Below are positions 45,608 through 53,003 of a DNA stretch of 53,003 bases, piece by piece. A model generated the notes under the pieces. The model was not told the origin of the DNA, searched no databases, and saw nothing but the letters and a program-made list of their open reading frames with translations. The position numbers and the translations under genes are program-made. Position 1 is the stretch's first letter. Every line of letters begins with the position of its first letter. Origin of the DNA: Robiginitalea sp. (lineage in GTDB: Bacteria > Bacteroidota > Bacteroidia > Flavobacteriales > Flavobacteriaceae); contig JAHEJJ010000013.1 of NCBI GenBank assembly GCA_024638915.1, forward strand, positions 1 through 53,003. Reading direction: 5' to 3'.

Positions 45608-46432
45608 ATGAAACAATATCACGACCTATTAAAAGAAGTGCTCAGCAATGGCAGCCAAAAGGAAGACCGGACTGGTACGGGTACCATCAGCATTTTTGGT
45701 TACCAGATGCGTTTTAACCTTCAGGAGGGCTTTCCGCTGGTGACTACCAAAAAGATCCACCTAAAGTCTATTATATACGAATTACTCTGGTTTCTCCGGG
45801 GAGACACCAATGTGAAGTATCTCCAGGAAAACGGCGTTAGGATATGGAACGAATGGGCCGATGCTGAGGGCAACCTTGGGCCCGTTTATGGTGAGCAATG
45901 GCGGAATTGGAATGGAGAGGGAATCGACCAGATTAAAAATGCTATCTACAATATTAAAAACAATCCAGACAGTCGCAGGATAATGATCACCGCCTGGAAC
46001 CCAGGCGTCCTGCCCGATACATCTATGTCTTTTGCTGAGAATGTTGCTAATGGAAAAGCCGCACTCCCACCCTGTCATGCCTTTTTTCAATTCTATGTGA
46101 CCGACGGCAAGCTCTCCTGTCAGCTCTATCAGCGCAGTGCAGATATATTTTTAGGAGTACCCTTCAATATTGCGTCATATGCCCTGTTAACCATGATGGT
46201 GGCACAGGTATGCGGATATGAAGCGGGGGATTTTGTACATACTTTTGGCGATGCACATATTTATAACAACCATCTTGAACAGATAGAATTGCAGCTTAGC
46301 AGGGACACCCGGTCCTTACCCAAAATGGTTTTGAATCCGGAGGTTAAGGACATTTTTGACTTTAAGTTCGAGGATTTTAGCTTGCTCAATTACGACCCGC
46401 ATCCACACATCAAGGGCATTGTAGCTGTCTGA
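45608..46432 (+). CDS. thyA: Thymidylate synthase
   Basis: ThyA methylates dUMP to dTMP using methylene-THF. The family start is [15 protein letters not shown], with the ATG at 45608. The frame is open upstream to 45347, overlapping the transporter gene, but that part has no homology to ThyA. The catalytic cysteine is in [12 protein letters not shown], with [36 protein letters not shown] and [12 protein letters not shown] all intact. It is 274 residues. DHFR, which recycles its dihydrofolate product, is at 51400. Confidence 0.96.
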   Translation: MKQYHDLLKEVLSNGSQKEDRTGTGTISIFGYQMRFNLQEGFPLVTTKKIHLKSIIYELLWFLRGDTNVKYLQENGVRIWNEWADAEGNLGPVYGEQWRNWNGEGIDQIKNAIYNIKNNPDSRRIMITAWNPGVLPDTSMSFAENVANGKAALPPCHAFFQFYVTDGKLSCQLYQRSADIFLGVPFNIASYALLTMMVAQVCGYEAGDFVHTFGDAHIYNNHLEQIELQLSRDTRSLPKMVLNPEVKDIFDFKFEDFSLLNYDPHPHIKGIVAV

Positions 46433-46439
46433 TGTCATG

Positions 46440-46846
46440 TTGAAACGAGTCGCGTTCTATTCGATCATCCTGTTTTAGAGGCAAGTTCACCGTTGTTTTC
46501 TCAAAGTGAACTGCCACAAAAGGATAGAGTTCCCTTAATCCTGGAATAAAGGGCCACAACGATGAAAAACGACCTGAAATGTTTCCAAAAGCACATAAAA
46601 AAGCGCATTAGAGAGACTTTTCAATATCCTGATGAGGCCAAAGCGTAATTTATCGAAAGCGTGGTCTATCTAATAATGACAATCGAAGCAGACAGCACAA
46701 TTGCCAACATACGAACCAAAAGACCCCATCCCCTTCTCGAGGCAAAAGCCGTCAGAATTATGGAACCTCTACCCAGATTACAGCCCGCAATACTTGAGGA
46801 AAAAACTATCGCCGTACCCTACTCGATTCCTATAACTTGTAAGCTA
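46440..46846 (+). pseudogene. Degenerate TonB C-terminal domain
   Basis: Codons from 46562 (CFQKHIKKRIRETFQYPDEA) and, after an in-frame TAA at 46646, from 46649 onward (TIEADSTIANIR, then LLEAKAVRIMEPLPRLQP and PYSIPITCKL) align without gaps to the TonB domain of the gene at 34452 (CFQAMMIKHV..YPESA..FTIEKNGRIGDIK...). Upstream, RVPLI and PGIKGHNDEK match the VPVFPGCEDKQDK linker but in shifted frames. No transmembrane start is visible and the normal stop is lost. It fits a decayed tonB paralogue; a short protein from 46661 is possible but unlikely. Confidence 0.75.
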
Positions 46847-46953
46847 TGGCCGCTCAAAATCCATGCTGTTGCCGATATCGGCTTAAGAAAAGGGAGAAAG
46901 CAACCCCGCCCCCAGCTCGTCGTTTTTAATTATCTTTAAACAAAAAGATCGCC

Positions 46954-48114
46954 ATGACGACGACTGAAACACTATTGGATTATTTCATGGAAACCCGGCG
47001 GCAGACGGAGAACATATGCCGTCCATTGGAGATAGAAGACTATGTGGTGCAACCCGTGGTGGACGTTTCTCCTCCAAAATGGCATCTGGGCCATTCCAGC
47101 TGGTTTTATGAAGAATTCATCCTTAAACCACATGCGCCCGATTATGAACTATTCGATGAGGATTTCGCCTATGTTTTTAACAGTTATTACGAGGCAGTAG
47201 GCAAGCGCGTAGTGCGGGCCGATCGGGGGAATCTTTCCCGACCCTCCGTTCAGCAGGTATACGATTATCGACACTATGTTACGTTGGCGGTCAAAGAATT
47301 TTTCGAGAGGGAGCAAAGCAACTCCTTTTTGAGTTTATTGGAAATCGGAATTCATCATGAGAAGCAGCACCAGGAACTACTGCTGTCCGACATCAAATAT
47401 ATCTTAGGGAACAATCCCCTATTGCCGGTATATTCCCAGCAGTTCCCCGAAATAAAAACGCTTCAAGCGAACCAGTACTGGATCGCTATAGATGAAGGCC
47501 AATATGAGATCGGACATAATACATCAGAATTCTGTTATGACAATGAATTGGGAAGACATAGAGTCTATCTTGAAGCGTATCAGATCTCAGACCGCTTGGT
47601 TACGAACTGGGAATATCTTGAATTTATAGAAGCCGGAGGGTATCAGCAATTTGAGCTGTGGCATGCCGACGCCTGGGATTGGGTCTGCCAGAATGCTATT
47701 AGATCGCCATTATACTGGCATAAGATCGACGGGAAATGGCATTGTTATACTTTGGGCGGATTATCAGAAGTGAAGCCCGATGCCGCAGTTACCCATATCT
47801 CCTATTACGAAGCCTTCGCCTATGCGCAATGGAAGGGTTGCCGATTGCCTACCGAATTTGAATGGGAGGCCTCTCAGGATCACTTTAATTGGGGTGCCCG
47901 ATGGGAATGGACAGAGAGTGCTTATCTGCCCTACCCTGGCTATAAAAAGGCAGAAGGAGCCCTTGGTGAATATAACGGCAAGTTTATGGTAAACCAAAAG
48001 GTACTGCGCGGTGGTTCCCTGGCCACGCCATCGGGCCATACCCGTCATACCTACCGCAATTTCTTTCAACCTCAGCTCCGCTGGCAATTTACAGGAATAA
48101 GGTTAGCCCGATAA
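46954..48114 (+). CDS. egtB: Ergothioneine-type sulfoxide synthase EgtB
   Basis: EgtB is a non-haem iron enzyme that oxidatively joins a thiol (gamma-glutamyl-Cys or Cys) to trimethylhistidine. The N-terminal DinB-like domain supplies the iron-binding histidines (WHLGHSSWFYEEF near residue 43, HHEKQHQELLL near 135) and the C-terminal formylglycine-enzyme-like domain starts near 190 (YEIGHNTSEFCYDNELGRHR) and ends QLRWQFTGIRLAR. At 386 residues it is near the usual 390-430. It is 16 bases before egtD, as expected for one pathway. Confidence 0.93.
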   Translation: MTTTETLLDYFMETRRQTENICRPLEIEDYVVQPVVDVSPPKWHLGHSSWFYEEFILKPHAPDYELFDEDFAYVFNSYYEAVGKRVVRADRGNLSRPSVQQVYDYRHYVTLAVKEFFEREQSNSFLSLLEIGIHHEKQHQELLLSDIKYILGNNPLLPVYSQQFPEIKTLQANQYWIAIDEGQYEIGHNTSEFCYDNELGRHRVYLEAYQISDRLVTNWEYLEFIEAGGYQQFELWHADAWDWVCQNAIRSPLYWHKIDGKWHCYTLGGLSEVKPDAAVTHISYYEAFAYAQWKGCRLPTEFEWEASQDHFNWGARWEWTESAYLPYPGYKKAEGALGEYNGKFMVNQKVLRGGSLATPSGHTRHTYRNFFQPQLRWQFTGIRLAR

Positions 48115-48130
48115 TCACGACTTAAGTTTT

Positions 48131-49123
48131 ATGCAAGAAAAAAATATCACGACCATACGCAAAGAATTCGCGGAAGAAGTCTATGGCGGATTAACAGATT
48201 ATCCCAAGCATTTATCTTCCAAATATTTTTATGATGAACGCGGTGACATGCTTTTTCAAAAGATCATGTCGATGCCCGAATACTATCTTACCAATGCGGA
48301 ATTCGATATACTCTCATCCCATAAAGAGATAATTGTAGACCAGTTTGAAAAGGGTGCAGAACATATCAATCTGATAGAATTGGGTGCAGGGGATGGAAAA
48401 AAGACAAAAATTCTTTTGGAACATATGGCCAGGCGGAAAATATCTTTTAAATATACTCCTATCGATATTAGTCAAAATGTGCTGGACTCCCTGGAAAATT
48501 CCATTCAAACTGAACTGCCAGAAGTGATAGTCGCTCCAAGACAAGGTACTTATTTCGAAGTGTTAAAACATCTGAGTACCTTAAACGGCAGTAGGAAAGT
48601 GATCTTGTTCCTGGGCTCCAACATAGGTAATCTACTTCATCCCGATGCTGTTGATTTTCTATCCAGACTTCAGGAGGTCATGACAGATGAGGATTTGCTG
48701 TTTGTCGGGTTCGACCAAAAAAAAGATCCACAACAAATATTAGATGCTTACAACGATGCTAAAGGGATCACCGAGGCGTTCAATAAAAATATTCTTCTCA
48801 GGATCAATCGTGAACTTGGCGGCAATTTTAATCCTGATCACTTTAAACATTGGGAGGTCTACGATCCGGAAACAGGAACGGCTAAAAGCTATTTGGTTTC
48901 CAAGAAACAACAAAGTGTCGATATTGAATCACTCGGCTTGGAAGTAAGCTTCAAACCATGGGAAACCATCCATACGGAGATCTCGCAGAAATACGACGAT
49001 GAGGTGGTATATTGGCTGGCAAGCGAAGCAGGATTATCTGTATCTGCCGTTTTCAGCAATCAGGACAAAGGATACAAAGATTATTTATTTAAAAAGAAAC
49101 AAAATGAAAGCGATTTGGAATAA
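48131..49123 (+). CDS. egtD: L-histidine N(alpha)-methyltransferase EgtD
   Basis: EgtD trimethylates histidine to hercynine with three SAM molecules. The 330-residue protein has LSSKYFYDERGDMLFQKIMS near the start, the SAM loop INLIELGAGDGKKTKILL (about 80-97), ILFLGSNIGNLL and LRINRELGGNFN, all typical. It is followed by the DUF427 gene, whose start overlaps it by 20 bases. It is another SAM consumer placed some kilobases from the methionine region. Confidence 0.94.
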   Translation: MQEKNITTIRKEFAEEVYGGLTDYPKHLSSKYFYDERGDMLFQKIMSMPEYYLTNAEFDILSSHKEIIVDQFEKGAEHINLIELGAGDGKKTKILLEHMARRKISFKYTPIDISQNVLDSLENSIQTELPEVIVAPRQGTYFEVLKHLSTLNGSRKVILFLGSNIGNLLHPDAVDFLSRLQEVMTDEDLLFVGFDQKKDPQQILDAYNDAKGITEAFNKNILLRINRELGGNFNPDHFKHWEVYDPETGTAKSYLVSKKQQSVDIESLGLEVSFKPWETIHTEISQKYDDEVVYWLASEAGLSVSAVFSNQDKGYKDYLFKKKQNESDLE

Positions 49124-49385
49124 TACAGTAGTCGCCGAAAGCGATGAGACCTTAGTGGTGGAAAACAATCACTATTTTCCGCCCGAGAGCATCAAGAAAG
49201 AATATTTTGAGGAAAGTGGTACTCATACCGTCTGCCCGTGGAAAGGGCAGGCATCTTATTACAACCTTGCGGTCAATGGTGAGGAGAACAAGGATGCGGC
49301 ATGGTACTATCCAGAAACCAGTGATCTGGCCAGGCAGATAAAGGGATATGTTGCCTTTTGGAAAGGGGTCGAAGTTGTGGAATAA
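49104..49385 (+). CDS. DUF427 domain protein
   Basis: This 93-residue protein starts at the ATG at 49104 (MKAIWNNTVVAESDETLVVE); a longer frame opens at 48999, inside egtD, but has no family support. FPPESIKKEYFEES, HTVCPWKGQASYYNL and the NKDAAWYYPETSDLARQIKG block define DUF427, a small beta-barrel of unknown activity. It overlaps egtD by 20 bases, a close link that suggests co-translation and perhaps a shared pathway, but this is inference. Confidence 0.88.
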   Translation: MKAIWNNTVVAESDETLVVENNHYFPPESIKKEYFEESGTHTVCPWKGQASYYNLAVNGEENKDAAWYYPETSDLARQIKGYVAFWKGVEVVE

Positions 49386-49386
49386 A

Positions 49387-49418
49387 AAAAGCCGGGATTA
49401 AAATCCCGGCTCAATTTC
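49387..49418. terminator. Bidirectional intrinsic terminator
   Basis: GCCGGGAT at 49391-49398 pairs with ATCCCGGC at 49403-49410, flanked by an A-run to the left and CAATTTCTT to the right. It ends the egt operon and, on the other strand, the CBM48 gene. Confidence 0.85.
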
Positions 49419-49715
49419 TTAGACCTCTAATACGGCGTTTTCAGAACCGGCGAAATCATTCCACTGGTAACGATCTGCCTGGGCATCGTTTACGTACTCA
49501 CCATCAATAATGTACTTAAACTCAAAAGAGTTTTCCTTAGGTAAGTCAAAGGTTCCTTTAAAAGTACCGTTCTTGAGTTTCTTGAGGAGACTTCCTTTAG
49601 GATTCCAGTTATTAAAATCTCCTACTACTGCTACTTTTTTAGCTTCTTCAGCGGGCACCGTGAATGTTACTTTACACACAGGCTTTGTTTTCAAATATTG
49701 TTTAGCGATTGCCAT
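49419..49715 (-). CDS. Isoamylase early-set / CBM48-like glycogen-binding protein
   Basis: The 98-residue protein is little more than one CBM48/AMPK-beta-like fold. VAVVGDFNNWNPKGSLLKKL is the sugar-binding core, FKGTFDLPKENSFEFKYI follows and DAQADRYQWNDFAGSENAVL is the end. Such stand-alone domains in flavobacteria probably bind glycogen or other glucans. There is no catalytic part. It is a monocistron between two terminators or promoter gaps. Confidence 0.85.
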   Translation of the reverse strand: MAIAKQYLKTKPVCKVTFTVPAEEAKKVAVVGDFNNWNPKGSLLKKLKNGTFKGTFDLPKENSFEFKYIIDGEYVNDAQADRYQWNDFAGSENAVLEV

Positions 49716-49867
49716 TTTTTAAAATTTTAAAATTAACACTACAAAAAAAATCAATAAATCGCTATCCTACAACGGTCTACATTAAAATTGTCAATTTAAT
49801 AATATAGACCACCCAAAGCATACACTTTGGTAAAATAAGCGCCTCGATTTTCAATTGTAAAGAATAT

Positions 49868-50953
49868 TCATCTTCTGGATTTGATGATCTCCACAATTCG
49901 ATCTATCTCTTCGTCAGTATTATAGAAGTGAAAACTCAGCCGAATACCGCCAGATCGCCAGGAACACCTCACGGCATGTTGCTTCAAATGCTCAAAAATG
50001 GATCTCTCGGCTACCAGCCTAAAAATGCTCCCATGCTCCTTCCGCTCCATCACCTCTTTCTGAAGCAGCCCCAAACCACCGAATGCTCGTCTGCCGTAGT
50101 TTGCCAAATTTCGGTTGTAGGTATCGATCTTTTCCATACCGATTCCGGTAAGAAAATCAAGGGCGTGCTTTAAGCTACCAAAATTCAGACTATCGAGATG
50201 TCCGGGTTCCAACCGCTTGTAAAATGGAAAGCGATCTCGCCGGTCGAGATCGCCTTCGGCTGAGTTAAAACCTGCTGATGGAATGGAGAAGGACGAGATC
50301 GCCGTTTTCCTGATGATCATAAAACCATTACCATATCCTCCCAACAACCACTTATATCCACTGGCTCCAAGGACATCGATACCCGATGAATCAAAATTGA
50401 GTGTAAAAGCCCCGCAGTACTGGGTTCCATCTGCAATGATCAGCAGCGAGGGATGCTTATCTTTTAACTCCTTTAAAAAACCAGGTCGAATACGGATTCC
50501 ATTGAGCCACTGTACAAGACTTAAAGCCAGGATACCGATTTGTTCCGATGCTATTATCCGGCTTATATTTCTTTCGAGATCGAGATCGGGCTCTACAAAG
50601 GTCACATTGAAACTGCGGTTCTCTATCGGCCAGTTCACCGAAGGATAATCGTGATTCACCAGCAGTGCTTTTTGTTCAGGAGGCTGATTTTCGAGCAGCA
50701 TGTTGAGACCGATAGAAAAATTAGGCACCAGCGCCACTTCTGCCTCCCCGGCCTTAAAAAAGCCTTTCAGGGCAACCCTGGTTTCCTCTAGTATTGCAAT
50801 TTTATCGGCCCAGTTAGAACTACCGCTGATGAGTTGATCCTCGTCTTGTTGCCGGCGCCAATTTGCCAGATCATTATACATAAGCCCTGTTGCCGCCGTA
50901 TCGGCATAAATACACTTTTGTAATCCGGGAAAAGACTTTCTATACGGTTGCAA
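49868..50953 (-). CDS. Class V PLP-dependent aminotransferase-like enzyme
   Basis: The 361-residue fold-type I enzyme has YADTAATGLMYNDLANWRR at the start, ALVPNFSIGLNMLLENQP and the PLP lysine in GASGYKWLLGGYGNGFMI. It resembles cysteine desulfurases and kynureninases but lacks an evident catalytic cysteine loop, so it is more likely a lyase or transaminase. Because it lies 0.5 kb from the egtBD cluster, an EgtE-like C-S lyase role (releasing ergothioneine from its sulfoxide) is possible but unproven. The reverse orientation argues against tight co-regulation. Confidence 0.75.
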   Translation of the reverse strand: MQPYRKSFPGLQKCIYADTAATGLMYNDLANWRRQQDEDQLISGSSNWADKIAILEETRVALKGFFKAGEAEVALVPNFSIGLNMLLENQPPEQKALLVNHDYPSVNWPIENRSFNVTFVEPDLDLERNISRIIASEQIGILALSLVQWLNGIRIRPGFLKELKDKHPSLLIIADGTQYCGAFTLNFDSSGIDVLGASGYKWLLGGYGNGFMIIRKTAISSFSIPSAGFNSAEGDLDRRDRFPFYKRLEPGHLDSLNFGSLKHALDFLTGIGMEKIDTYNRNLANYGRRAFGGLGLLQKEVMERKEHGSIFRLVAERSIFEHLKQHAVRCSWRSGGIRLSFHFYNTDEEIDRIVEIIKSRR

Positions 50954-51013
50954 GATGTGTTAAAGGCTTAGGATTTAATTCCATTATCTTTGTAGTTAAA
51001 GATAAGGATTCGA

Positions 51014-51418
51014 ATGTTTTCTAAGAACTCAAGAGATACCGGCATGACCGCAGAACAGCATATGCAGCTCGAATATGCTCAAAAAAGGATCAGGCAAAAA
51101 CGGCTGCTTTACGCCCATACGGTGGTATTTATTATGGGTTCTGCCTTTATGTTCCTCGCGAATAAGATCTTGAAATACAGAGCGGAACAAGATTGGTATT
51201 TATGGCTAATGCTAGGATGGGGATTCTTTATGACGCTGCATATTTTTAATGTTTTTATAACCAAAAAATTTATGGGGTCCGATTGGGAAAGAAAACAACG
51301 TGAAATCCTGGTGGCCAAGCAACGGGCAAGAATCGCTGAAATACAGAAGGAAATTGAAACCGAATTTCCATTGGGAAAGATCAATAAAAAAAAAGAGCCA
51401 TGGGAACCATCACAATGA
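51014..51418 (+). CDS. 2TM domain protein
   Basis: The 134-residue product has two membrane helices, about 34-52 (YAHTVVFIMGSAFMFLANK) and 66-84 (LWLMLGWGFFMTLHIFNVF), flanked by basic segments, and a coiled C-terminal tail ending KKKEPWEPSQ. This is the 2TM family common in Bacteroidota, without known activity. Its end overlaps folA by 19 bases, so translation is probably coupled. Confidence 0.82.
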   Translation: MFSKNSRDTGMTAEQHMQLEYAQKRIRQKRLLYAHTVVFIMGSAFMFLANKILKYRAEQDWYLWLMLGWGFFMTLHIFNVFITKKFMGSDWERKQREILVAKQRARIAEIQKEIETEFPLGKINKKKEPWEPSQ

Positions 51419-51894
51419 TTGCCGCAGCAGGCGAAAACAACGAGTTGGGCAAGGATAATGATCTGCTATGGCACCTCCCGGACGATTTTAAAAGATTTAA
51501 AGAACTGACCAGTGGCCATAAGATCATTATGGGCCGAAAGACCTTCGAAAGTTTTCCTAAAACACTGCCCAACCGGACCCATATCATCATCACCCGCGAT
51601 CATAACTACGAGCTTACTTATCCTCAATGCATGGTAGTTCATTCTCTGGAAGATGCGCTCAGGCGCATATCGGCCGGGGAAGACGCTTTTATTATAGGTG
51701 GGGGCGACATCTATGCGCTGGCACTCGATATTACAGATATTATTGAATTAACGAGAGTTCATGCATCCTTTGAGGCCGACACCTATTTCCCGGCTATAAA
51801 TCCTGAACGGTGGGAATTGATATCTGAAGAATATCACCCTGCGGATGAAAAACACCGGCACGACTTCACCTATCAAACTTTTAGAAAGAAATAA
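51400..51894 (+). CDS. folA: Dihydrofolate reductase
   Basis: FolA reduces dihydrofolate to tetrahydrofolate with NADPH. TMIAAAGENNELGKDNDLLWHLPDDFKR (the residues around W-H-L-P-D-D are the folate pocket, Asp near 28), IIMGRKTFESFP and FIIGGGDIYALAL are clear. At 164 residues it is a normal chromosomal type. It overlaps the 2TM gene by 19 bases. It supports thyA at 45.6 kb, metF and metH in one-carbon metabolism. Confidence 0.95.
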   Translation: MGTITMIAAAGENNELGKDNDLLWHLPDDFKRFKELTSGHKIIMGRKTFESFPKTLPNRTHIIITRDHNYELTYPQCMVVHSLEDALRRISAGEDAFIIGGGDIYALALDITDIIELTRVHASFEADTYFPAINPERWELISEEYHPADEKHRHDFTYQTFRKK

Positions 51895-51897
51895 GGC

Positions 51898-52686
51898 TTA
51901 AAAATCTTTATGATCGATTTGGTAAGCAACTTTAATGTCGGAAAGGAATTTCTGAAGCACAGAGGTATCTGCATTGGAATAAAAGGAATATTTACCTTGT
52001 CGTCCTCTTTCATTCAACAAGCCTTTCTCATTTAGCACTTTAAAAGCCTGTCGGGCAACCGCTTCCCCGCAGTCTACGATCTTCACCTCAGCGGGAAGCA
52101 TCTCCGTTAATAAAGGTATCAGATATGGATAATGGGTACATCCCAATACCAATTGATCAATGCCGCCTTTTAACATCGGCTCGAGGTACTTTTGAAGAAC
52201 AGAACGCATCTCCGGAGTATCTACTTTTCCTTCCTCGATGAGTGTTACCAGGCCTTCTCCAACCTGTTCCAGGATCTGGATATCGTCGGCATGCGTCTTT
52301 GAGGTCGTAAGAAAGAGTTGACTTCCGAGTGTTCCGCTTGTCGCCAATACCCCAACTTTCCCAGTGGTGGAATGCAAGGCCGCGGGTTTAATAGCCGGTT
52401 CAATCCCAATGAAAGGAACATCATAATTACGCCTCAGAAAATCGATGGCATTGGTGGTCGCTGTATTGCAGGCCACAATGATCATTTTGCAATCCTGTTC
52501 CAAAAGCCAATCGACATTTTTTTGGCTAAGAGCCATGATTTCCGACCTCGACTTTTTTCCATACGGAGCATTTTTGCTATCCGCGAGGTAGATGGTGTCT
52601 TCAGAGGGCAATAGCTTTTGAAGCTCTCTCCAGATGGAGGTCCCTCCCACACCTGAATCGAATATGCCTATGGGGCGATGGTTCAT
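51898..52686 (-). CDS. murI: Glutamate racemase
   Basis: MurI makes D-glutamate for peptidoglycan. IGIFDSGVGGTSIWRELQ opens the protein and both catalytic cysteines are there: VACNTATTNAI and LVLGCTHYPYLIPLL. The 262-residue length is normal. It ends 3 bases from the convergent folA stop, with no terminator between, so read-through antisense transcription is possible. It lies downstream of the OmpH/Skp gene across a strong terminator. Confidence 0.95.
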   Translation of the reverse strand: MNHRPIGIFDSGVGGTSIWRELQKLLPSEDTIYLADSKNAPYGKKSRSEIMALSQKNVDWLLEQDCKMIIVACNTATTNAIDFLRRNYDVPFIGIEPAIKPAALHSTTGKVGVLATSGTLGSQLFLTTSKTHADDIQILEQVGEGLVTLIEEGKVDTPEMRSVLQKYLEPMLKGGIDQLVLGCTHYPYLIPLLTEMLPAEVKIVDCGEAVARQAFKVLNEKGLLNERGRQGKYSFYSNADTSVLQKFLSDIKVAYQIDHKDF

Positions 52687-52724
52687 AAAAAATGGATTAT
52701 CGCGATCTATGGATCGATCAAAAA

Positions 52725-52759
52725 TAAAAAAACCGCCCTTTATGGAGACGGTTTTTTTA
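52725..52759. terminator. Intrinsic terminator after the OmpH gene
   Basis: AAACCG (52730-52735) pairs with CGGTTT (52749-52754), with partial pairing inside and A/T runs on both sides. On the minus strand it ends the OmpH/Skp transcript before murI. Confidence 0.75.
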
Positions 52760-52777
52760 AAATTCAGATTTCATTCT

Positions 52778-53003
52778 TTAGAAGCCTAGTTCCTGTTTTA
52801 CTTCAGGTAAAAGATCCTTGCCTTTGGACACGATCAGACCACCACCTTGAGTGGCGTCCATCACATAATCATATCCCTGAGCTGCGGCCACTTTCTCGAT
52901 GGCAGCCTGGGCCTTCTCAGAAATAGGCTTAAATAATTCAGCTTGCTTTTTTTGCAATTCCTGCTGGGCAGCCTGCTGGGCTTCACCAATATTCTTCTCA
53001 AAG
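52778..53003 (-). CDS. OmpH/Skp-family periplasmic chaperone (partial, C-terminus)
   Basis: The visible 74 codons read FEKNIGEAQQAAQQELQKKQ (long charged helix) and end with the OmpH motif IEKVAAAQGYDYVMDATQGG and DLLPEVKQELGF. Skp/OmpH proteins hold outer-membrane proteins unfolded in the periplasm. The 5' part lies beyond the window edge. Flavobacteria often carry two tandem ompH genes after bamA; whether this is one of them cannot be seen. Confidence 0.85.
   Translation of the reverse strand, partial: FEKNIGEAQQAAQQELQKKQAELFKPISEKAQAAIEKVAAAQGYDYVMDATQGGGLIVSKGKDLLPEVKQELGF

Noticed and set aside
48999-49103. Longer start for the DUF427 gene inside egtD
   Set aside because: The extension has no family similarity; DUF427 proteins start at MKAIWN, here at 49104.

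Overview
The window is chromosomal DNA from a member of the Bacteroidota, almost certainly a marine-type Flavobacteriaceae. Supporting signs are a gldA gliding ABC subunit, a DUF5686/carboxypeptidase-regulatory outer-membrane protein, a TonB energy transducer, head-GIN proteins, a DAHP synthase-chorismate mutase fusion, a MetX-aspartokinase-homoserine dehydrogenase fusion, the near absence of Shine-Dalgarno sites, and several promoters of the Bacteroidota type (TAnnTTTG -7 box). I cannot name the genus. I see no mobile element, prophage, CRISPR array, rRNA or tRNA.

Layout. 1-46: first codons of dnaG (minus). 164-3951: a zinc-ribbon protein, then an ECF sigma / membrane anti-sigma-like / outer-membrane protein cassette and a polyprenyl diphosphate synthase. 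4098-9419: a minus-strand run rsgA-dtd-MazG-like-aroA-queA-rlmN. 9501-14882: a secreted small protein, a head-GIN protein, and the aromatic amino-acid operon pheA-aminotransferase-tyrA-DAHPS/CM, preceded by a Phe/Tyr-rich leader peptide and a terminator/antiterminator pair. 15120-19030: gldA, a serine hydrolase, a head-GIN lipoprotein and a PagL-like lipid A deacylase. 19103-33540: a methionine/SAM region with metF, split metH, cysH, an Rrf2 regulator, metZ, the metX-thrA fusion, metY and metK. It carries two SAM-I riboswitches and a candidate SAM-II riboswitch before metK; a sulfite reductase fragment follows cysH. 33681-41387: deoxynucleoside kinase, TonB, membrane pyrophosphatase, DUF5686 protein and pdhB. 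41574-46432: etfBA, bifunctional nuclease, CNT nucleoside transporter and thyA, with a 28-bp perfect palindrome at the etfB promoter. 46440-53003: a TonB pseudogene, egtB-egtD-DUF427 (ergothioneine-type), a CBM48 protein, a class V PLP enzyme, a 2TM protein, folA, murI and the 3' end of an OmpH/Skp gene.

How it fits together. The region 19-33 kb encodes a nearly complete route from aspartate through homoserine to methionine and SAM, including methyl-group supply by MetF/MetH. SAM-sensing RNAs are placed at the starts of the metY, metH and metK transcripts. The aromatic operon appears to be tuned by ribosome-mediated attenuation on Phe/Tyr codons. The strongest unusual signals are therefore in the RNA leaders: the aromatic leader peptide, the SAM-II-like element and the small ORF between the SAM-I switch and metY, plus the large palindrome at the etf promoter.
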